Source: Bacillus yapensis
GTDB lineage: Bacteria > Bacillota > Bacilli > Bacillales > Cytobacillaceae
NCBI RefSeq assembly: GCF_005280205.1
Contig: NZ_SUND01000021.1
Coordinates: forward strand, 1-64,000
Direction of reading: 5' to 3'
Length of the DNA: 64,000 bases
The translations under genes were made by a program, and so were the position numbers. The notes below the pieces were generated by a model. It was not told the origin of the DNA and ran no database searches. It saw only the letters and a list, made by a program, of their open reading frames with translations. Shown here in pieces: positions 1 to 10,192 of this stretch (positions are counted from its first letter, which is position 1; each line of letters starts with the position of its first letter).

Positions 1-117
<117 letters not shown>

Positions 118-125
118 AAAAACGA

Positions 126-153
126 AAGAGTATCCAAAGGGTACTCTTTTTTT
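126..153 (+). terminator. Terminator of the rRNA operon
   Basis: GAGTATCC and GGGTACTC form an 8-bp stem with an AAA loop, followed by seven Ts. It lies directly behind the 5S gene. The same stem-loop recurs behind the 5S-like copy at 413-441. Confidence 0.9.
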
Positions 154-197
154 GATCGAAGCTCTAATAAAGGTGAGTGTTGAATTTATTACATTGA

Positions 198-280
198 AAA
201 ATAGGAGGAAAAATTCCGGCTAAATCAGGAATTTGACTTACTGCTCTATAAATAGGCGGAATTTCTCCGGTTAAATGGGT
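198..280 (+). repeat. Degenerate direct repeat between the two 5S copies
   Basis: Two related segments of about 30 bases lie here. The first (about 200-232) contains AATAGGAGGAAAAATTCCGG and the second (about 250-280) contains AATAGGCGGAATTTCTCCGG, each followed by a TAAAT-rich tail. The similarity is imperfect and no function is evident. Confidence 0.35.
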
Positions 281-292
281 ATAGTGGGTACA

Positions 293-406
293 CCTGACGA
301 AGAGATCCGACGGTCATAGACGACCAGAGCCTGAACAGTGAAGTTAAGCTTCAGCGCCGATGGTAGTTAGGGGCTGTCCCCTTGTGAGAGTAGGACGTTG
401 CCAGGC
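293..406 (+). pseudogene. Decayed second 5S rRNA copy
   Basis: The 3' two thirds (about 340-406) are almost identical to the 5S gene at 1-117, except for a two-base deletion in AAGCTTCAGCG and an A for G near the end. The 5' part (293-338) has about the length expected for 5S but barely matches it. Only the outermost CCTG/CAGG of helix I still pairs, and a local GGTC/GACC hairpin replaces helix II. The identical downstream terminator suggests a duplication of 5S plus terminator, followed by loss or replacement of the 5' half. Whether it is transcribed is unknown. Confidence 0.75.
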
Positions 407-412
407 AAAGCG

Positions 413-441
413 AAAGAGTATCCAAAGGGTACTCTTTTTTT
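413..441 (+). terminator. Terminator behind the 5S-like copy
   Basis: Same GAGTATCC-AAA-GGGTACTC stem-loop and T-run as at 126-153. Confidence 0.85.
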
Positions 442-625
442 GATCTAATAAAACCTTCTTCTAACTCTCCTTTCATTTCCCCAATTCACGTTTGAGAACA
501 GTTAAAAGTGGAGAAATTATTAGAGTATGTTATTTCTAGAAAAATATATTAAATTTTCCTTTCAAATGGCTTCCATCAAAACTCAAATTAGACATCGTGA
601 ATACGATATTGTGAAGTTTCCTCCG

Positions 626-655
626 TTGCAAAATAATATATGCCTCATGTATAAT
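626..655 (+). promoter_or_regulatory. SigA-type promoter of ctsR operon
   Basis: -35 TTGCAA (626-631) and a consensus -10 TATAAT (650-655) are separated by 18 bp. The start of transcription would fall inside or beside the CtsR operator, which fits repression by occlusion. The 440-625 stretch upstream is AT-rich and shows nothing recognisable apart from a short ATCGT/ACGAT hairpin near 594-607. Confidence 0.7.
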
Positions 656-658
656 AAA

Positions 659-675
659 AGTCAAAGATAGTCAAA
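659..675 (+). promoter_or_regulatory. CtsR operator (tandem heptad)
   Basis: AGTCAAA-GAT-AGTCAAA is an exact fit to the CtsR heptad repeat (A/GGTCAAA, NAN spacer, A/GGTCAAA). It lies just downstream of the -10 of the operon that encodes CtsR, so autorepression is expected, with relief when McsB and ClpC inactivate CtsR under stress. Confidence 0.92.
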
Positions 676-695
676 GTCAGATAGGAGGGGATTTG

Positions 696-1157
696 GTGAG
701 GAACATCTCCGACGTCATTGAACAATACTTAAAGCAAGTATTGGAAATGAGTGAAAAAGAGATCGTTGAGATTAAAAGAAGTGAAATTGCGGACAGATTT
801 CAATGCGTACCATCTCAAATCAATTACGTAATCAATACTCGATTCACAATAGAAAAAGGCTATATTGTTGAGAGTAAAAGAGGTGGAGGCGGCTACATTC
901 GAATCATGAGAGTTCAATCTTATGATTATGTAGATCTAATTGACCAATTAATATCGTTAATTGATAACCGAATCTCTCAAAATAGTGCAGAAAATGTGAT
1001 ATACCGACTTGTTGAAGAAGAAATCATATCAAAAAGAGAAGCAAAAATAATGCTCAGCGTCATGGATCGCTCTGTATTATATATTGATCTTCCTTATCGG
1101 GATGAGCTACGTGCCAGAATGCTAAAAGCCATGCTCACGACTCTAAAATACAAATAA
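696..1157 (+). CDS. ctsR: Transcriptional repressor CtsR
   Basis: Dimeric winged-helix repressor of class III stress genes (clp genes). The N-terminal half holds the DNA-binding domain with the family's Gly-rich wing (SKRGGGGYIRI); the C-terminal half is a helical domain that is regulated by the McsB arginine kinase. The GTG at 696 sits 7 bases behind AGGAGG. A TTG at 693 in the same frame is too close to that site, so GTG is preferred. First gene of ctsR-mcsA-mcsB-clpC, with a CtsR operator in its own promoter. Confidence 0.95.
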   Translation: MRNISDVIEQYLKQVLEMSEKEIVEIKRSEIADRFQCVPSQINYVINTRFTIEKGYIVESKRGGGGYIRIMRVQSYDYVDLIDQLISLIDNRISQNSAENVIYRLVEEEIISKREAKIMLSVMDRSVLYIDLPYRDELRARMLKAMLTTLKYK

Positions 1158-1186
1158 GTCAAAGGGTGCCAAAGAGGTGAAATAGG

Positions 1187-1729
1187 ATGCTTTGTCAGGA
1201 ATGCAATGAGCGGCCTGCAACTTTACATTTTACGAAAATAGATAATGGGGAAAAGACGATGATGCACTTGTGTCAACAATGTGCGCAGGAAAAAGGCGAA
1301 GCTTTCATGCTCAATTCAGCGTTCTCGATTAATAATTTATTAGCTGGATTGCTTAATTTTCATAATCATGTTCAGCAAGCTGAGCAACCCCCAGTTGTTA
1401 AAAAGGAACCATTACAATGTGAAGAATGTTCGATGACCTATCAACAATTTATTCAAATCGGACGTTTTGGTTGTGCAAACTGTTATGAAACATTTAAAGA
1501 GCAAATCAATCCTATTTTAAGACGTTTGCATAGCGGGGACGGGACACATAATGGAAAAATACCAAGTCGCATTGGTGGAGGACTACACTTACGTAAAAAC
1601 ATTGAAACCCTCAAACAATCGATTCAAGAACTCATCACGCGTGAAGAATTTGAAAAAGCAGCGGAAATTCGCGATCAAATTCGTTCATTAGAAAAACAAT
1701 TAGATCAACGTGATGAGGGAGGGAATTAA
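1187..1729 (+). CDS. mcsA: McsA, zinc-binding activator of McsB
   Basis: Adaptor and activator of the protein arginine kinase McsB, also involved in controlling CtsR. 180 aa. CxxC pairs are visible at residues 3/6, 29/32, 78/81 and 96/99, which form the two zinc-binding modules. A UVR-type helical segment near the C terminus ([17 protein letters not shown]) resembles the M domain of ClpC. The stop is followed one base later by the mcsB start, so translation is probably coupled. Confidence 0.95.
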   Translation: MLCQECNERPATLHFTKIDNGEKTMMHLCQQCAQEKGEAFMLNSAFSINNLLAGLLNFHNHVQQAEQPPVVKKEPLQCEECSMTYQQFIQIGRFGCANCYETFKEQINPILRRLHSGDGTHNGKIPSRIGGGLHLRKNIETLKQSIQELITREEFEKAAEIRDQIRSLEKQLDQRDEGGN

Positions 1730-1730
1730 G

Positions 1731-2795
1731 ATGTCGTTGGAGAAATTCTTAAATCAAGCTGTAAGCTCTTGGATGAGTGCAGAGGGTCCTGACTCCGATA
1801 TCGTTTTAAGCTCACGGGTTCGTTTGGCTCGAAACGTTCGCGATTACAAATTCCCGATTGTTTTTTCAAGTGAGGAAGGGCAAAAAATCATTGAATCCGT
1901 CTATCGAAGTGTAGAAGGTCAACATTTTTCAACGATTGGAAGCCTGGAGCTTTTGGTGATGGATGAACTACAGCCATTACAAAAAAGAGTTTTGGTTGAA
2001 AAGCATTTGATCAGTCCGAATCTCGCGAACAATTCGGTTTTAGGTGCTTGCATTCTTTCAGAAAATGAAGAAGTGAGCATCATGATCAACGAAGAGGACC
2101 ATATTCGCATCCAGTGCTTGTACCCAGGCCTGCAAATAGCGGAAGCCTTGAAGGTTGCGAATGAGATCGATGACCATATCGAACAGCATGTAGATTATGC
2201 TTTTGATGAGAATATTGGTTATTTGACCAGCTGTCCAACCAATGTTGGAACAGGACTCCGAGCATCGGTGATGATGCATCTTCCAGGTTTAGTGTTAACC
2301 CATCAGATGGGGCGTATTGTTCCTGCAATTAATCAGCTTGGATTGGTCGTACGAGGAATTTATGGAGAAGGCAGCGAGGCTTTAGGGAATATTTTTCAAA
2401 TTTCTAATCAAATTACGTTAGGAAAATCTGAAACAGATATTGTTGAGGATTTACAAAGTGTAGTTGCTCAATTGATTGCTGAGGAAAGATCAGCAAGAGA
2501 AGCATTAGCGAAAACTTCGAACATAGAATTAGAAGACAAAGTGTTTCGATCCTATGGAGTCTTATCAAACTGCCGTATCATTGAGAGCAAAGAAGCAGCG
2601 AGTTGTTTATCGGATCTAAGGCTTGGGATTGACATGGGGTATATCAAAAATATCTCGAAAAACATTTTGAATGAATTGATGATACTTACGCAACCAGGTT
2701 TTTTACAACAATATGCGGGAGGTCCGTTAAGACCGGATGAACGGGATGTACGGAGAGCTTCCTTAATACGAGAACGATTGAACTTGGAACAATAA
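1731..2795 (+). CDS. mcsB: Protein arginine kinase McsB
   Basis: Phosphagen-kinase-fold enzyme that phosphorylates arginine residues of proteins, marking them for ClpCP degradation and inactivating CtsR. 354 aa. Visible family motifs are the nucleotide-binding arginine region ([16 protein letters not shown]), the catalytic loop [14 protein letters not shown] and the C-terminal RDxxRA motif (RDVRRA) that forms the phospho-arginine receptor pocket. The start is the ATG behind GAGGGAGGG; an upstream in-frame start would overlap mcsA. Confidence 0.96.
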   Translation: MSLEKFLNQAVSSWMSAEGPDSDIVLSSRVRLARNVRDYKFPIVFSSEEGQKIIESVYRSVEGQHFSTIGSLELLVMDELQPLQKRVLVEKHLISPNLANNSVLGACILSENEEVSIMINEEDHIRIQCLYPGLQIAEALKVANEIDDHIEQHVDYAFDENIGYLTSCPTNVGTGLRASVMMHLPGLVLTHQMGRIVPAINQLGLVVRGIYGEGSEALGNIFQISNQITLGKSETDIVEDLQSVVAQLIAEERSAREALAKTSNIELEDKVFRSYGVLSNCRIIESKEAASCLSDLRLGIDMGYIKNISKNILNELMILTQPGFLQQYAGGPLRPDERDVRRASLIRERLNLEQ

Positions 2796-2799
2796 AGGC

Positions 2800-2864
2800 A
2801 AGATAGTTTGGCTGTTGCCAAAAATCATAAAGGAAAGATATTTTGGCTATTCGCCAAAAATCTT
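2800..2864 (+). repeat. Tandem bulged hairpins before clpC
   Basis: Two related stem-loops follow each other. The first (2801-2826) is GATAGTTTGGC-TGTT-GCCAAAAATC and the second (2836-2864) is GATATTTTGGC-TATTC-GCCAAAAATC. Both have an extra A in the left arm. Similar hairpins occur at 17627-17651 (inverted) and 48719-48743. There is no T-run, so this is not a normal terminator. It may affect processing or stability of the clpC message. Confidence 0.6.
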
Positions 2865-2886
2865 ACATGATAGGGAGGATATAGAG

Positions 2887-5325
2887 ATGATGTTTGGACG
2901 ATTTACAGAAAGAGCGCAGAAAGTATTAGCTTTAGCCCAAGAGGAAGCAAATCGTTTAGGTCATAACAATATCGGAACAGAACATGTACTTCTTGGTCTT
3001 GTACGAGAAGGAGAAGGCATCGCGGCAAAAGCCCTATACGCATTAGGTCTAGGTTCTGACAAAATTCAAGAAGAGGTAGAAAACCTCATCGGAAGAGGGC
3101 AAGATGCTTCACAAACCCCTCATTATACGCCAAGAGCGAAAAAGGTTATTGAACTATCCATGGATGAAGCGCGTAAGCTAGGTCATTCCTATGTGGGAAC
3201 GGAACATATTCTACTTGGATTGATTCGTGAAGGCGAAGGCGTAGCCGCTCGTGTGTTGAATAACTTAGGTGTAAGCCTAAATAAAGCACGTCAACAGGTA
3301 TTACAACTTCTAGGAAGCAATGAGTCAGGTGGGCATCAAGGAGGTTCTGCCGCTAGTGCTAATACACCGACACTTGATAGTCTTGCTCGTGACTTAACAG
3401 CGATTGCTCGAGAAGGAAGTCTTGATCCGGTTATTGGCCGTAGCAAGGAAATTCAAAGGGTGATTGAAGTATTAAGTCGCCGTACGAAGAACAATCCAGT
3501 GTTAATCGGAGAACCTGGAGTAGGGAAAACCGCGATTGCTGAAGGGCTTGCCCAACAAATCGTGCATAACGAAGTTCCTGAAATTTTACGTGATAAAAGA
3601 GTTATGACGTTAGATATGGGAACGGTTGTTGCCGGAACGAAATATCGCGGTGAGTTTGAGGACCGCTTGAAAAAGGTTATGGATGAAATTCGCCAAGCTG
3701 GCAATATTATTTTATTCATTGATGAGTTACACACTTTAATTGGTGCCGGTGGAGCAGAAGGAGCGATTGATGCTTCAAACATCTTAAAGCCTTCTCTTGC
3801 TCGTGGAGAGCTTCAATGTATTGGTGCGACAACTCTTGATGAATACCGTAAATATATCGAAAAGGATGCAGCGTTGGAGCGTCGTTTCCAGCCAATTACG
3901 GTGGATGAACCAACTGCTGAAGAATCCGTGCAAATTTTAAAAGGGTTACGGGATCGTTATGAAGCCCATCACCGTGTATCGATTACAGACGAAGCAATTG
4001 ATGCAGCAGTGAAGCTATCGGATCGTTATATTTCTGATCGCTTCCTTCCAGATAAGGCGATTGATTTAATTGATGAAGCAGGCTCGAAGGTAAGGCTTCG
4101 TTCTTATACAACGCCTCCTAACCTTAAGGAGCTTGAAGTGAAGCTAGAAGAGGTTAGAAAGGAAAAGGATGCTGCAGTACAAAGCCAAGAGTTTGAAAAG
4201 GCGGCTTCCTTAAGAGACTCTGAACAACGTTTACGTGAACAATTGGAAGAAACAAAGAAATCGTGGAAAGAAAAGCAGGGCAAGGAGAACACAGAGGTAA
4301 CGGTAGAAGATATTGCGAGTGTTGTTTCGAGCTGGACGGGAATTCCGGTTTCAAAGCTAGCACAAACTGAAACACAAAAGCTCCTTAACCTTGAAGAAAT
4401 CTTACATTCTCGTGTAATTGGGCAAGAAGAAGCGGTTAATGCCATTTCGAAAGCCGTTCGTAGAGCCCGTGCTGGCTTAAAGGATCCGAAGAGACCAATT
4501 GGTTCATTCATCTTCTTAGGACCTACTGGGGTAGGGAAAACCGAGCTTGCTCGCGCTTTAGCTGAAGCGATGTTTGGCGATGAAGATGCGATGATTCGTG
4601 TCGATATGTCCGAGTATATGGAAAAGCACTCTACATCAAGACTTGTTGGTTCACCTCCTGGTTATGTAGGCTATGAGGAAGGCGGTCAGCTAACTGAAAA
4701 AGTCAGAAGAAAGCCGTATTCTGTTATTCTTCTTGATGAAATTGAGAAGGCCCATCCAGATGTCTTTAATATCCTTTTACAAGTATTAGAGGATGGACGT
4801 TTAACAGACTCTAAAGGAAGAACGGTTGATTTCCGTAATACGGTATTAATCATGACTTCCAATGTGGGAGCAGAATCACTAAAACGAAATAAGTATGTCG
4901 GCTTTAACCTTCAGGACAATGAGCAAGATTATAAGGATATGAAGGGCAAAGTAATGGAAGAGCTGAAAAAAGCATTCCGTCCAGAATTCTTAAACCGTAT
5001 AGATGAAATCATTGTCTTCCATGCACTAGAGAAAAAGCACTTAACGAATATCGTTAACTTAATGTCTGATTCTCTAATCAAGCGTCTAAAAGAACAGGAT
5101 ATTGATCTTAGGCTTACAGCTGCAGCGATTGAGAAAATTGCTGAGGAAGGCTACGATCCAGAATACGGAGCACGTCCGTTAAGAAGAGCGATTCAAAAGC
5201 ATATCGAGGATCGTTTATCGGAAGAACTTCTAAGAGGAACAGTTCTCACTGGACAAACGATTACGATCGAAGTTGAAAATGGGGAGTTTACTGTGAAAGC
5301 AGGAACCCCACAATTGAATAAGTAA
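2887..5325 (+). CDS. clpC: ATP-dependent Clp protease ATPase ClpC
   Basis: Hsp100 unfoldase that feeds arginine-phosphorylated, damaged or adaptor-delivered proteins to ClpP. 812 aa, the usual length. Two N-terminal Clp_N repeats (residues about 1-145), first AAA+ domain with GEPGVGKT and [11 protein letters not shown], a UVR-type middle domain (coiled coil, about 410-460), second AAA+ domain with GPTGVGKT, and a ClpP-docking VGF loop (NKYVGFN). The start is the MMFGRF methionine behind GGGAGGAT; upstream in-frame codons run through the hairpins and are unlikely to be translated. Confidence 0.97.
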   Translation: MMFGRFTERAQKVLALAQEEANRLGHNNIGTEHVLLGLVREGEGIAAKALYALGLGSDKIQEEVENLIGRGQDASQTPHYTPRAKKVIELSMDEARKLGHSYVGTEHILLGLIREGEGVAARVLNNLGVSLNKARQQVLQLLGSNESGGHQGGSAASANTPTLDSLARDLTAIAREGSLDPVIGRSKEIQRVIEVLSRRTKNNPVLIGEPGVGKTAIAEGLAQQIVHNEVPEILRDKRVMTLDMGTVVAGTKYRGEFEDRLKKVMDEIRQAGNIILFIDELHTLIGAGGAEGAIDASNILKPSLARGELQCIGATTLDEYRKYIEKDAALERRFQPITVDEPTAEESVQILKGLRDRYEAHHRVSITDEAIDAAVKLSDRYISDRFLPDKAIDLIDEAGSKVRLRSYTTPPNLKELEVKLEEVRKEKDAAVQSQEFEKAASLRDSEQRLREQLEETKKSWKEKQGKENTEVTVEDIASVVSSWTGIPVSKLAQTETQKLLNLEEILHSRVIGQEEAVNAISKAVRRARAGLKDPKRPIGSFIFLGPTGVGKTELARALAEAMFGDEDAMIRVDMSEYMEKHSTSRLVGSPPGYVGYEEGGQLTEKVRRKPYSVILLDEIEKAHPDVFNILLQVLEDGRLTDSKGRTVDFRNTVLIMTSNVGAESLKRNKYVGFNLQDNEQDYKDMKGKVMEELKKAFRPEFLNRIDEIIVFHALEKKHLTNIVNLMSDSLIKRLKEQDIDLRLTAAAIEKIAEEGYDPEYGARPLRRAIQKHIEDRLSEELLRGTVLTGQTITIEVENGEFTVKAGTPQLNK

Positions 5326-5332
5326 AACAATA

Positions 5333-5379
5333 GAGGTATTCGCGGGAACTCCCTGCGGATACCTTATTTCTTTTTCGAG
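5333..5379 (+). terminator. Hairpin with weak T-run after clpC
   Basis: AGGTATTCGC pairs with GCGGATACCT around a short G/C-rich loop, followed by TTATTTCTTTTT. It could be a partial terminator separating the Clp operon from radA. Confidence 0.55.
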
Positions 5380-5429
5380 CAATTTGTAATAAGGTAGAGG
5401 TAAGACAATATGGGACGAGGATGATCGAG

Positions 5430-6815
5430 TTGAAAAAAGTAAAAACGGTTTATATATGTACAAGCTGTGAGACCCCCCATCCAAAATGGCAAGGATTTTG
5501 TAATGGCTGTGGTGAGCTTGGGACGCTAAAAGAAGAAATCACCGGGGCCGAATCCAAACAAACAAAACCGAGAGCGGCAAAAAGCAATATTGCGGTCAAG
5601 CGTTTATTAGATACGAGTTCGTCAAAAAGCGATCGCCTCGTGACTTCTATCTCTGAATTTAATCGCGTCATGGGTGGAGGAATCGTTAAAGATTCTCTTT
5701 CGATTATTACCGCTGTACCAGGGGCGGGGAAGTCTACCTTGTTGCTACAAGTCAGTCAGGATTTAGCTTCAAAGGGATTTAAAGTTCTGTATGCATCAGG
5801 GGAAGAAAGTGAAAGTCAAATCAAGAATCGGGCGGAGCGAATTCTTCCAAGCATTCACGAGAATATTTGGATTCATTCCGATACGAGTATGAATAATGTG
5901 CTTGGCATTATTGAGACGATTGATCCGGACATAATTATTATTGATAGTATTCAAACTTTTGTGCTAGACGAGTATCCTTCCAGACCCGGAAGCCCGACGC
6001 AGACGATGGAATGTGCGAATGCGATGCTCAAGGTAGCAAAAAGCGCCGAGCGTCCAAGGGCCGTGATCATGGTTGGGCAAATGACGAAGGATAATGAATT
6101 AGCTGGTCTTCGTGCTCTTGAGCATTTGGTTGATACAGTGCTTATTTTAGATGGGGAAGAAGGCGAGGAGCTTAAGCAGCTTTCTGCTAGCAAAAACCGT
6201 TACGGAAGTACAGGGGAAATGGGCTTCTTCTCGATGGAGGAGAATGGCTTAAGAGCGATTGATAATCCATCGGAATTTTTTATTACCCAACGAAATGAGA
6301 TTGTTAGTGGAAGTGCGTTAACAGTTATTAAGGAAGGAACAAGACCGATTATTGTTGAGGTAGAAAGCCTGGTCTCTCCTACGTTTACTCCGTATCCGTC
6401 GCGAGTTGGGGAATGTATGCGGAAAGATCAGATTAGTACCCTGACAGCTATTTTAGAGCAAAGAGCGGGACTACAGATGCTTACACAAAATGTGGTCATC
6501 AAGACTACAGGAGGTATTCGCCTGAAAGAAACATCGAGCAACCTCGCTGTATTAATGAGCATCGTTTCTTCTTACAAGGGAAAAGGGATTCCGAATGATG
6601 TTGTCTTCATTGCAGACATTGGTTTAACAGGTGAATTGAAAAAGGTTCCTACACTTGAGCCACGCATTCGTGAAATTGAACGAATGGGCTATAAAAAGGT
6701 CTTTATTGCACGCAATGCCTTGCGAAACCCGAAAGCTTTTACCGATATAGAAGTCATCTCATGTAACACGTTAACCGAAGTCATTGATAAGGTATTTAAT
6801 TCTATGCCGTTTTAA
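5430..6815 (+). CDS. radA: DNA repair protein RadA (divergent)
   Basis: RecA-like, DnaB-type branch migration ATPase with a C-terminal Lon-like domain. 461 aa. Zinc finger C10-C13-C24-C27, Walker A AVPGAGKST, KNRYGST (family KNRFGST), C-terminal ADIGLTGELKKV. Position after clpC and before disA is conserved in Bacillaceae. The sequence departs strongly from my recollection of B. subtilis RadA at usually invariant sites (GDPGIGKST for Walker A, KWMGKC in the finger). TTG 5430 is chosen because GAGG lies 9 bases upstream and Cys10 then matches the family; ATG 5421 has no room for a ribosome-binding site. Confidence 0.88.
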   Translation: MKKVKTVYICTSCETPHPKWQGFCNGCGELGTLKEEITGAESKQTKPRAAKSNIAVKRLLDTSSSKSDRLVTSISEFNRVMGGGIVKDSLSIITAVPGAGKSTLLLQVSQDLASKGFKVLYASGEESESQIKNRAERILPSIHENIWIHSDTSMNNVLGIIETIDPDIIIIDSIQTFVLDEYPSRPGSPTQTMECANAMLKVAKSAERPRAVIMVGQMTKDNELAGLRALEHLVDTVLILDGEEGEELKQLSASKNRYGSTGEMGFFSMEENGLRAIDNPSEFFITQRNEIVSGSALTVIKEGTRPIIVEVESLVSPTFTPYPSRVGECMRKDQISTLTAILEQRAGLQMLTQNVVIKTTGGIRLKETSSNLAVLMSIVSSYKGKGIPNDVVFIADIGLTGELKKVPTLEPRIREIERMGYKKVFIARNALRNPKAFTDIEVISCNTLTEVIDKVFNSMPF

Positions 6816-6843
6816 AATGGATCCTATTTGGGTCCATTTTTTT
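6814..6843 (+). terminator. Terminator of radA
   Basis: AAATGGATCC pairs with GGGTCCATTT around TATTT and is followed by a T-run. It implies that disA has its own promoter within 6845-6950, where I see no convincing -35/-10 pair. Confidence 0.8.
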
Positions 6844-6965
6844 CTTATGCTTAAGATTAAATTTGTGAATACTAAAGCTTGTCGCTGAATATTTTACCTA
6901 TGCTGCCATATCTTTAAAGAAGAGGATTACCCCTATACAGTATATAAAACAGAGGAGGACAGAAC

Positions 6966-8039
6966 TTGGAAACTAAAAGGTCGACTGATATCACTGTTGC
7001 TGAGATACTTCAACTGATTGCTCCTGGTACACCGATTCGAGAGGGGATCGATAATGTCCTCCGTGCCAATACAGGAGGGTTAATTGTCTTTGGCGAATAT
7101 GAAAAAGTAAAAGGGATCGTTGATGGAGGATTTCAAATTGATTGTTCATTTTCCCCAAGCTTTTTATATGAATTGGCCAAAATGGATGGGGCGATTATTT
7201 TAAATGAATTCGGAGATAAAATTTTGATTGCGAACGCACAGCTCGCACCTGATCCGAGTATTCCCACAACGGAAACGGGGATGCGCCACCGTACAGCTGA
7301 GCGGGTCGCAAAACAAACAAAAGCGCTTGTTATTGCAATTTCACAGAGAAGAAATGTCATTACGTTATATCAAAGTAATTTTCGCTATGCATTGCGTGAC
7401 ATTGGCGTGATTTTAGCAAAAGCGAATCAGGCGCTACAAACATTGGAAAAATATAAGGTTGTTCTTGAGCAAAGCATTGCTAACCTCGGTGTATTGGAAT
7501 TTGAAGAGATGGTCACCTATAGCGATATCATCAAAGTCATACGCCGCTTTGAAATGGTGTTAAGGATTAAGAATGAGCTACTGACCTATCTAAATGAATT
7601 AGGTACAGAAGGGAGGCTCATACGCTTGCAAATGAACGAGCTTTTAACAGATATTGAAGCAGAAGCGGCATTAGTTGTTAAAGATTATACTGCAACAAAG
7701 GATATCAAACCAAGAGAGACACTTAAAAGGTTGCAGGAGCTAGCTCACGGAGAAATGCTAGAGGATGCGGCTGTGCTGAAATTGCTAGGGTATACAGGCT
7801 ATGTCCATATTGATGAATTTCGCTGCCCAAGAGGGTATCGGATGCTTAATAAGATTACGAGACTACCTCCTGTTATTATTGAGAATCTCGTTGAGCGTTT
7901 TCAGGAGCTGCGTCATATTGTGGCGGCATCAGTGGAGGAGCTAGATGAGGTTGAGGGGATTGGGGAAGTGAGGGCGAGAAAAATCAAAGAAGGTTTGAAG
8001 CTGATTAAGGAGCAATTATTCGCAGATCGACAAATCTAA
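6966..8039 (+). CDS. disA: Diadenylate cyclase DisA, DNA integrity scanner
   Basis: Makes c-di-AMP from two ATP and scans DNA for branched structures, delaying sporulation when damage is found. 357 aa. The DAC domain shows the DGA motif (KMDGAIIL) and the RHR motif (GMRHRTAER). A central helical spine follows, and a C-terminal helix-hairpin-helix DNA-binding domain ([16 protein letters not shown]). The start is TTG, 7 bases behind AGGAGG. Typical neighbour of radA and yacL. Confidence 0.95.
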   Translation: METKRSTDITVAEILQLIAPGTPIREGIDNVLRANTGGLIVFGEYEKVKGIVDGGFQIDCSFSPSFLYELAKMDGAIILNEFGDKILIANAQLAPDPSIPTTETGMRHRTAERVAKQTKALVIAISQRRNVITLYQSNFRYALRDIGVILAKANQALQTLEKYKVVLEQSIANLGVLEFEEMVTYSDIIKVIRRFEMVLRIKNELLTYLNELGTEGRLIRLQMNELLTDIEAEAALVVKDYTATKDIKPRETLKRLQELAHGEMLEDAAVLKLLGYTGYVHIDEFRCPRGYRMLNKITRLPPVIIENLVERFQELRHIVAASVEELDEVEGIGEVRARKIKEGLKLIKEQLFADRQI

Positions 8040-8406
8040 AATGTTAAAAATTGGTATTTTGGGATAAGTTATATATTTTATTGGATGGAGAATTTGCTAA
8101 AAACGAACGAAGTAGATATAAAGTCATATAGGAATGTATTAAAAACAAACTATTTTAGGAATATTATATCAAATGTTCGTTTTTTGTTCGAATATCCCTT
8201 AGTTGTTAAATCATCTCATTTGACACTTTTTTTTCACGGTGCTACGCTTAATGAGGAACATACAATTTTTATATGGGTCTAATGGGCTTGTCATTTTTCT
8301 AATATAACAAAAGTATTTCACTCTATTAACAATACTGAAAAAACTATGTAATATTACGTTTCAATTTATAGAATTTGTTTATAATGAATAGAAGGAGGTG
8401 AAGGGG
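8040..8406 (+). other. AT-rich intergenic region, disA to yacL
   Basis: About 370 bases with no convincing gene. A 65-codon frame at 8085-8282 lacks a ribosome-binding site and resembles nothing known to me. AAAACGAAC (8100-8108) and GTTCGTTTT (8175-8183) could pair over a 65-base loop. A TATAAT at 8380-8385 is too close to the yacL ribosome-binding site to be a useful -10. Confidence 0.5.
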
Positions 8407-9489
8407 ATGTTAAAGCGTATTATTCAAGCTTGCTTCCTTATAACAGGTGGAACGCTAGGGATATTCCTTATTAGCGATCTATTAACTTTAATCAATTTAG
8501 AAAATGTAACCATACTCAATAATCCTTACATGACTGCCATAATTGGTGCACTTATATTCTATCTTATTACTTTTTGGGCAGTTGATTATGTCGTTGATTT
8601 TGTCAAATGGTTTGAGGAGTCTTTAATAAAGGTTCCAATTACGGATATTTTATTTGGTAGTGTTGGGTTAATTCTCGGATTAGTGATTGCCTTTTTAGTG
8701 GGATTTGCCTTAAATATGATTGAAGTGCCAGTGTTGAACACGGTAGCTCCAATTTTATTAACGTTATTATTTGGGTACCTAGGCTCTCAGGTCGGTCTGA
8801 AAAAACGTCATGAACTTATGACTCTTTTTACAAGAAATAAGAAGAAGACTGCTGAAGAAGAGGCGGAACCAGCTAATAAGAATGTGTTAAAAATATTGGA
8901 TACAAGTGTCATCATCGATGGTAGAATTGCGGATATTTGCCAAACAGGATTTCTTGAAGGAACGGTTGTCATTCCACAATTTGTTCTTGCAGAATTGCAG
9001 CATATTGCGGATTCTTCTGATGCATTAAAGAGAAATCGAGGGCGACGTGGTCTTGATATTTTAAATCGAATTCAAAAAGAGCTTTCTGTTAAGGTAGAAA
9101 TTTATGAAGGTGATTTTGAAGAGATTCAAGAAGTCGATAGTAAGCTAGTTAAGTTAGCGAAGATTACAAATGGTGTCGTTGTGACAAACGACTTCAATTT
9201 AAATAAAGTATGTGAATTACAGAAGGTTGCTGTCCTCAATATTAATGATTTGGCGAATGCGGTTAAGCCTGTTGTTCTCCCAGGTGAGGAAATGCATGTA
9301 CAAGTTATAAAAGACGGGAAAGAGCAAAATCAAGGGGTTGCCTATTTAGATGACGGTACGATGATAGTTGTAGAAGGCGGTCGTGATTATATCGGAAAGC
9401 ATATCGAAGTGCTTGTCACGAGCGTATTGCAAACATCTGCTGGTCGAATGATTTTTGCGAAGCCCAAGTTATTAGAGAGAGCACTGTAA
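8407..9489 (+). CDS. yacL: Membrane PIN/TRAM-domain protein YacL
   Basis: Probable membrane-anchored ribonuclease-like protein; its physiological role is not established. 360 aa. About four membrane segments lie in residues 1-120, followed by a PIN domain whose acidic active-site motif is visible ([15 protein letters not shown], later [10 protein letters not shown]), and a C-terminal TRAM RNA-binding domain (about 300-355). The ATG lies 8 bases behind AGGAGG; an upstream GTG inside that site was rejected. Precedes ispD as in B. subtilis. Confidence 0.92.
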   Translation: MLKRIIQACFLITGGTLGIFLISDLLTLINLENVTILNNPYMTAIIGALIFYLITFWAVDYVVDFVKWFEESLIKVPITDILFGSVGLILGLVIAFLVGFALNMIEVPVLNTVAPILLTLLFGYLGSQVGLKKRHELMTLFTRNKKKTAEEEAEPANKNVLKILDTSVIIDGRIADICQTGFLEGTVVIPQFVLAELQHIADSSDALKRNRGRRGLDILNRIQKELSVKVEIYEGDFEEIQEVDSKLVKLAKITNGVVVTNDFNLNKVCELQKVAVLNINDLANAVKPVVLPGEEMHVQVIKDGKEQNQGVAYLDDGTMIVVEGGRDYIGKHIEVLVTSVLQTSAGRMIFAKPKLLERAL

Positions 9490-9502
9490 GAGGGGATTAA
9501 TT

Positions 9503-10192
9503 ATGGCTTACGAAGTCATTATTCCTGCAGCTGGTCAGGGAAAAAGAATGGGAGCGGGGAAAAATAAGCTTCTATTAGAATTGAACGATGTACCAGTATT
9601 GATTCATACATTAAGAGTTTTTGAACAGGACCCTCAATGTGAAGGGATGATATTAGCCATTTCACCTGAGGATGAAGAGTCGTTTCGAAAGCTCCTTGAG
9701 CGATATAATATTCAAAAAGTTTCTAGTCTTGTGTACGGTGGGAAAGAACGTCAGCATAGTGTTTATAATGGGCTTATGGCAGCAAGCACTGATGACGTGA
9801 TTTTGGTACACGATGGGGCAAGACCTTTTATCGATATCAAATTCATTCATGAATTAGTAGAAGTGGCCAAGGACGATGGTGCAGCGGTAGTTGCCGTTCC
9901 GGTCAAGGATACGATTAAAAGAGTCCAACACAACGAAGTGGTAGAAACAGTGGATAGGTCAAGCTTGTGGGCGATTCAAACCCCACAAGCTTTTCGTATT
10001 TCCATTTTGAAAGAAGCACATAAGCGTGCGCAGGAAGCTGATTTTTTAGGAACCGATGAAGCAAGCCTTGTCGAAAGACTGCCATATCCGGTAAAGATCG
10101 TAGAAGGTAGTTATGATAATATAAAGCTGACGACAAAGGAAGATTTATACTTTGCAGAGGCTATTTTACGGAAGACGAAAGGTGAGAAATGA
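9503..10192 (+). CDS. ispD: IspD, MEP cytidylyltransferase
   Basis: 2-C-methyl-D-erythritol 4-phosphate cytidylyltransferase; makes CDP-methylerythritol in the non-mevalonate isoprenoid pathway. 229 aa. N-terminal CTP-binding loop [16 protein letters not shown] and the VHDGARPF motif are visible, with the family's C-terminal [13 protein letters not shown]. The stop overlaps the start region of ispF, so the two successive pathway genes are translationally coupled. Confidence 0.96.
   Translation: MAYEVIIPAAGQGKRMGAGKNKLLLELNDVPVLIHTLRVFEQDPQCEGMILAISPEDEESFRKLLERYNIQKVSSLVYGGKERQHSVYNGLMAASTDDVILVHDGARPFIDIKFIHELVEVAKDDGAAVVAVPVKDTIKRVQHNEVVETVDRSSLWAIQTPQAFRISILKEAHKRAQEADFLGTDEASLVERLPYPVKIVEGSYDNIKLTTKEDLYFAEAILRKTKGEK

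Noticed and set aside
3453-3782. Antisense reading frames inside clpC, and similar ones in gltX, fusA, nagZ and other genes
   Set aside because: Shadows of conserved genes, without own ribosome-binding sites or recognisable products.
8100-8190. LexA (DinR) box near disA
   Set aside because: GAACG and GTTCG motifs occur but not with the CGAAC-N4-GTTCG spacing.
8085-8282. 65-codon reading frame between disA and yacL
   Set aside because: No ribosome-binding site, AT-rich random composition, no recognisable family; the gap is non-coding in related gene orders.
8354-8385. yacL promoter with TATAAT at 8380-8385
   Set aside because: The transcript would start inside the yacL ribosome-binding site and no suitable -35 is present.
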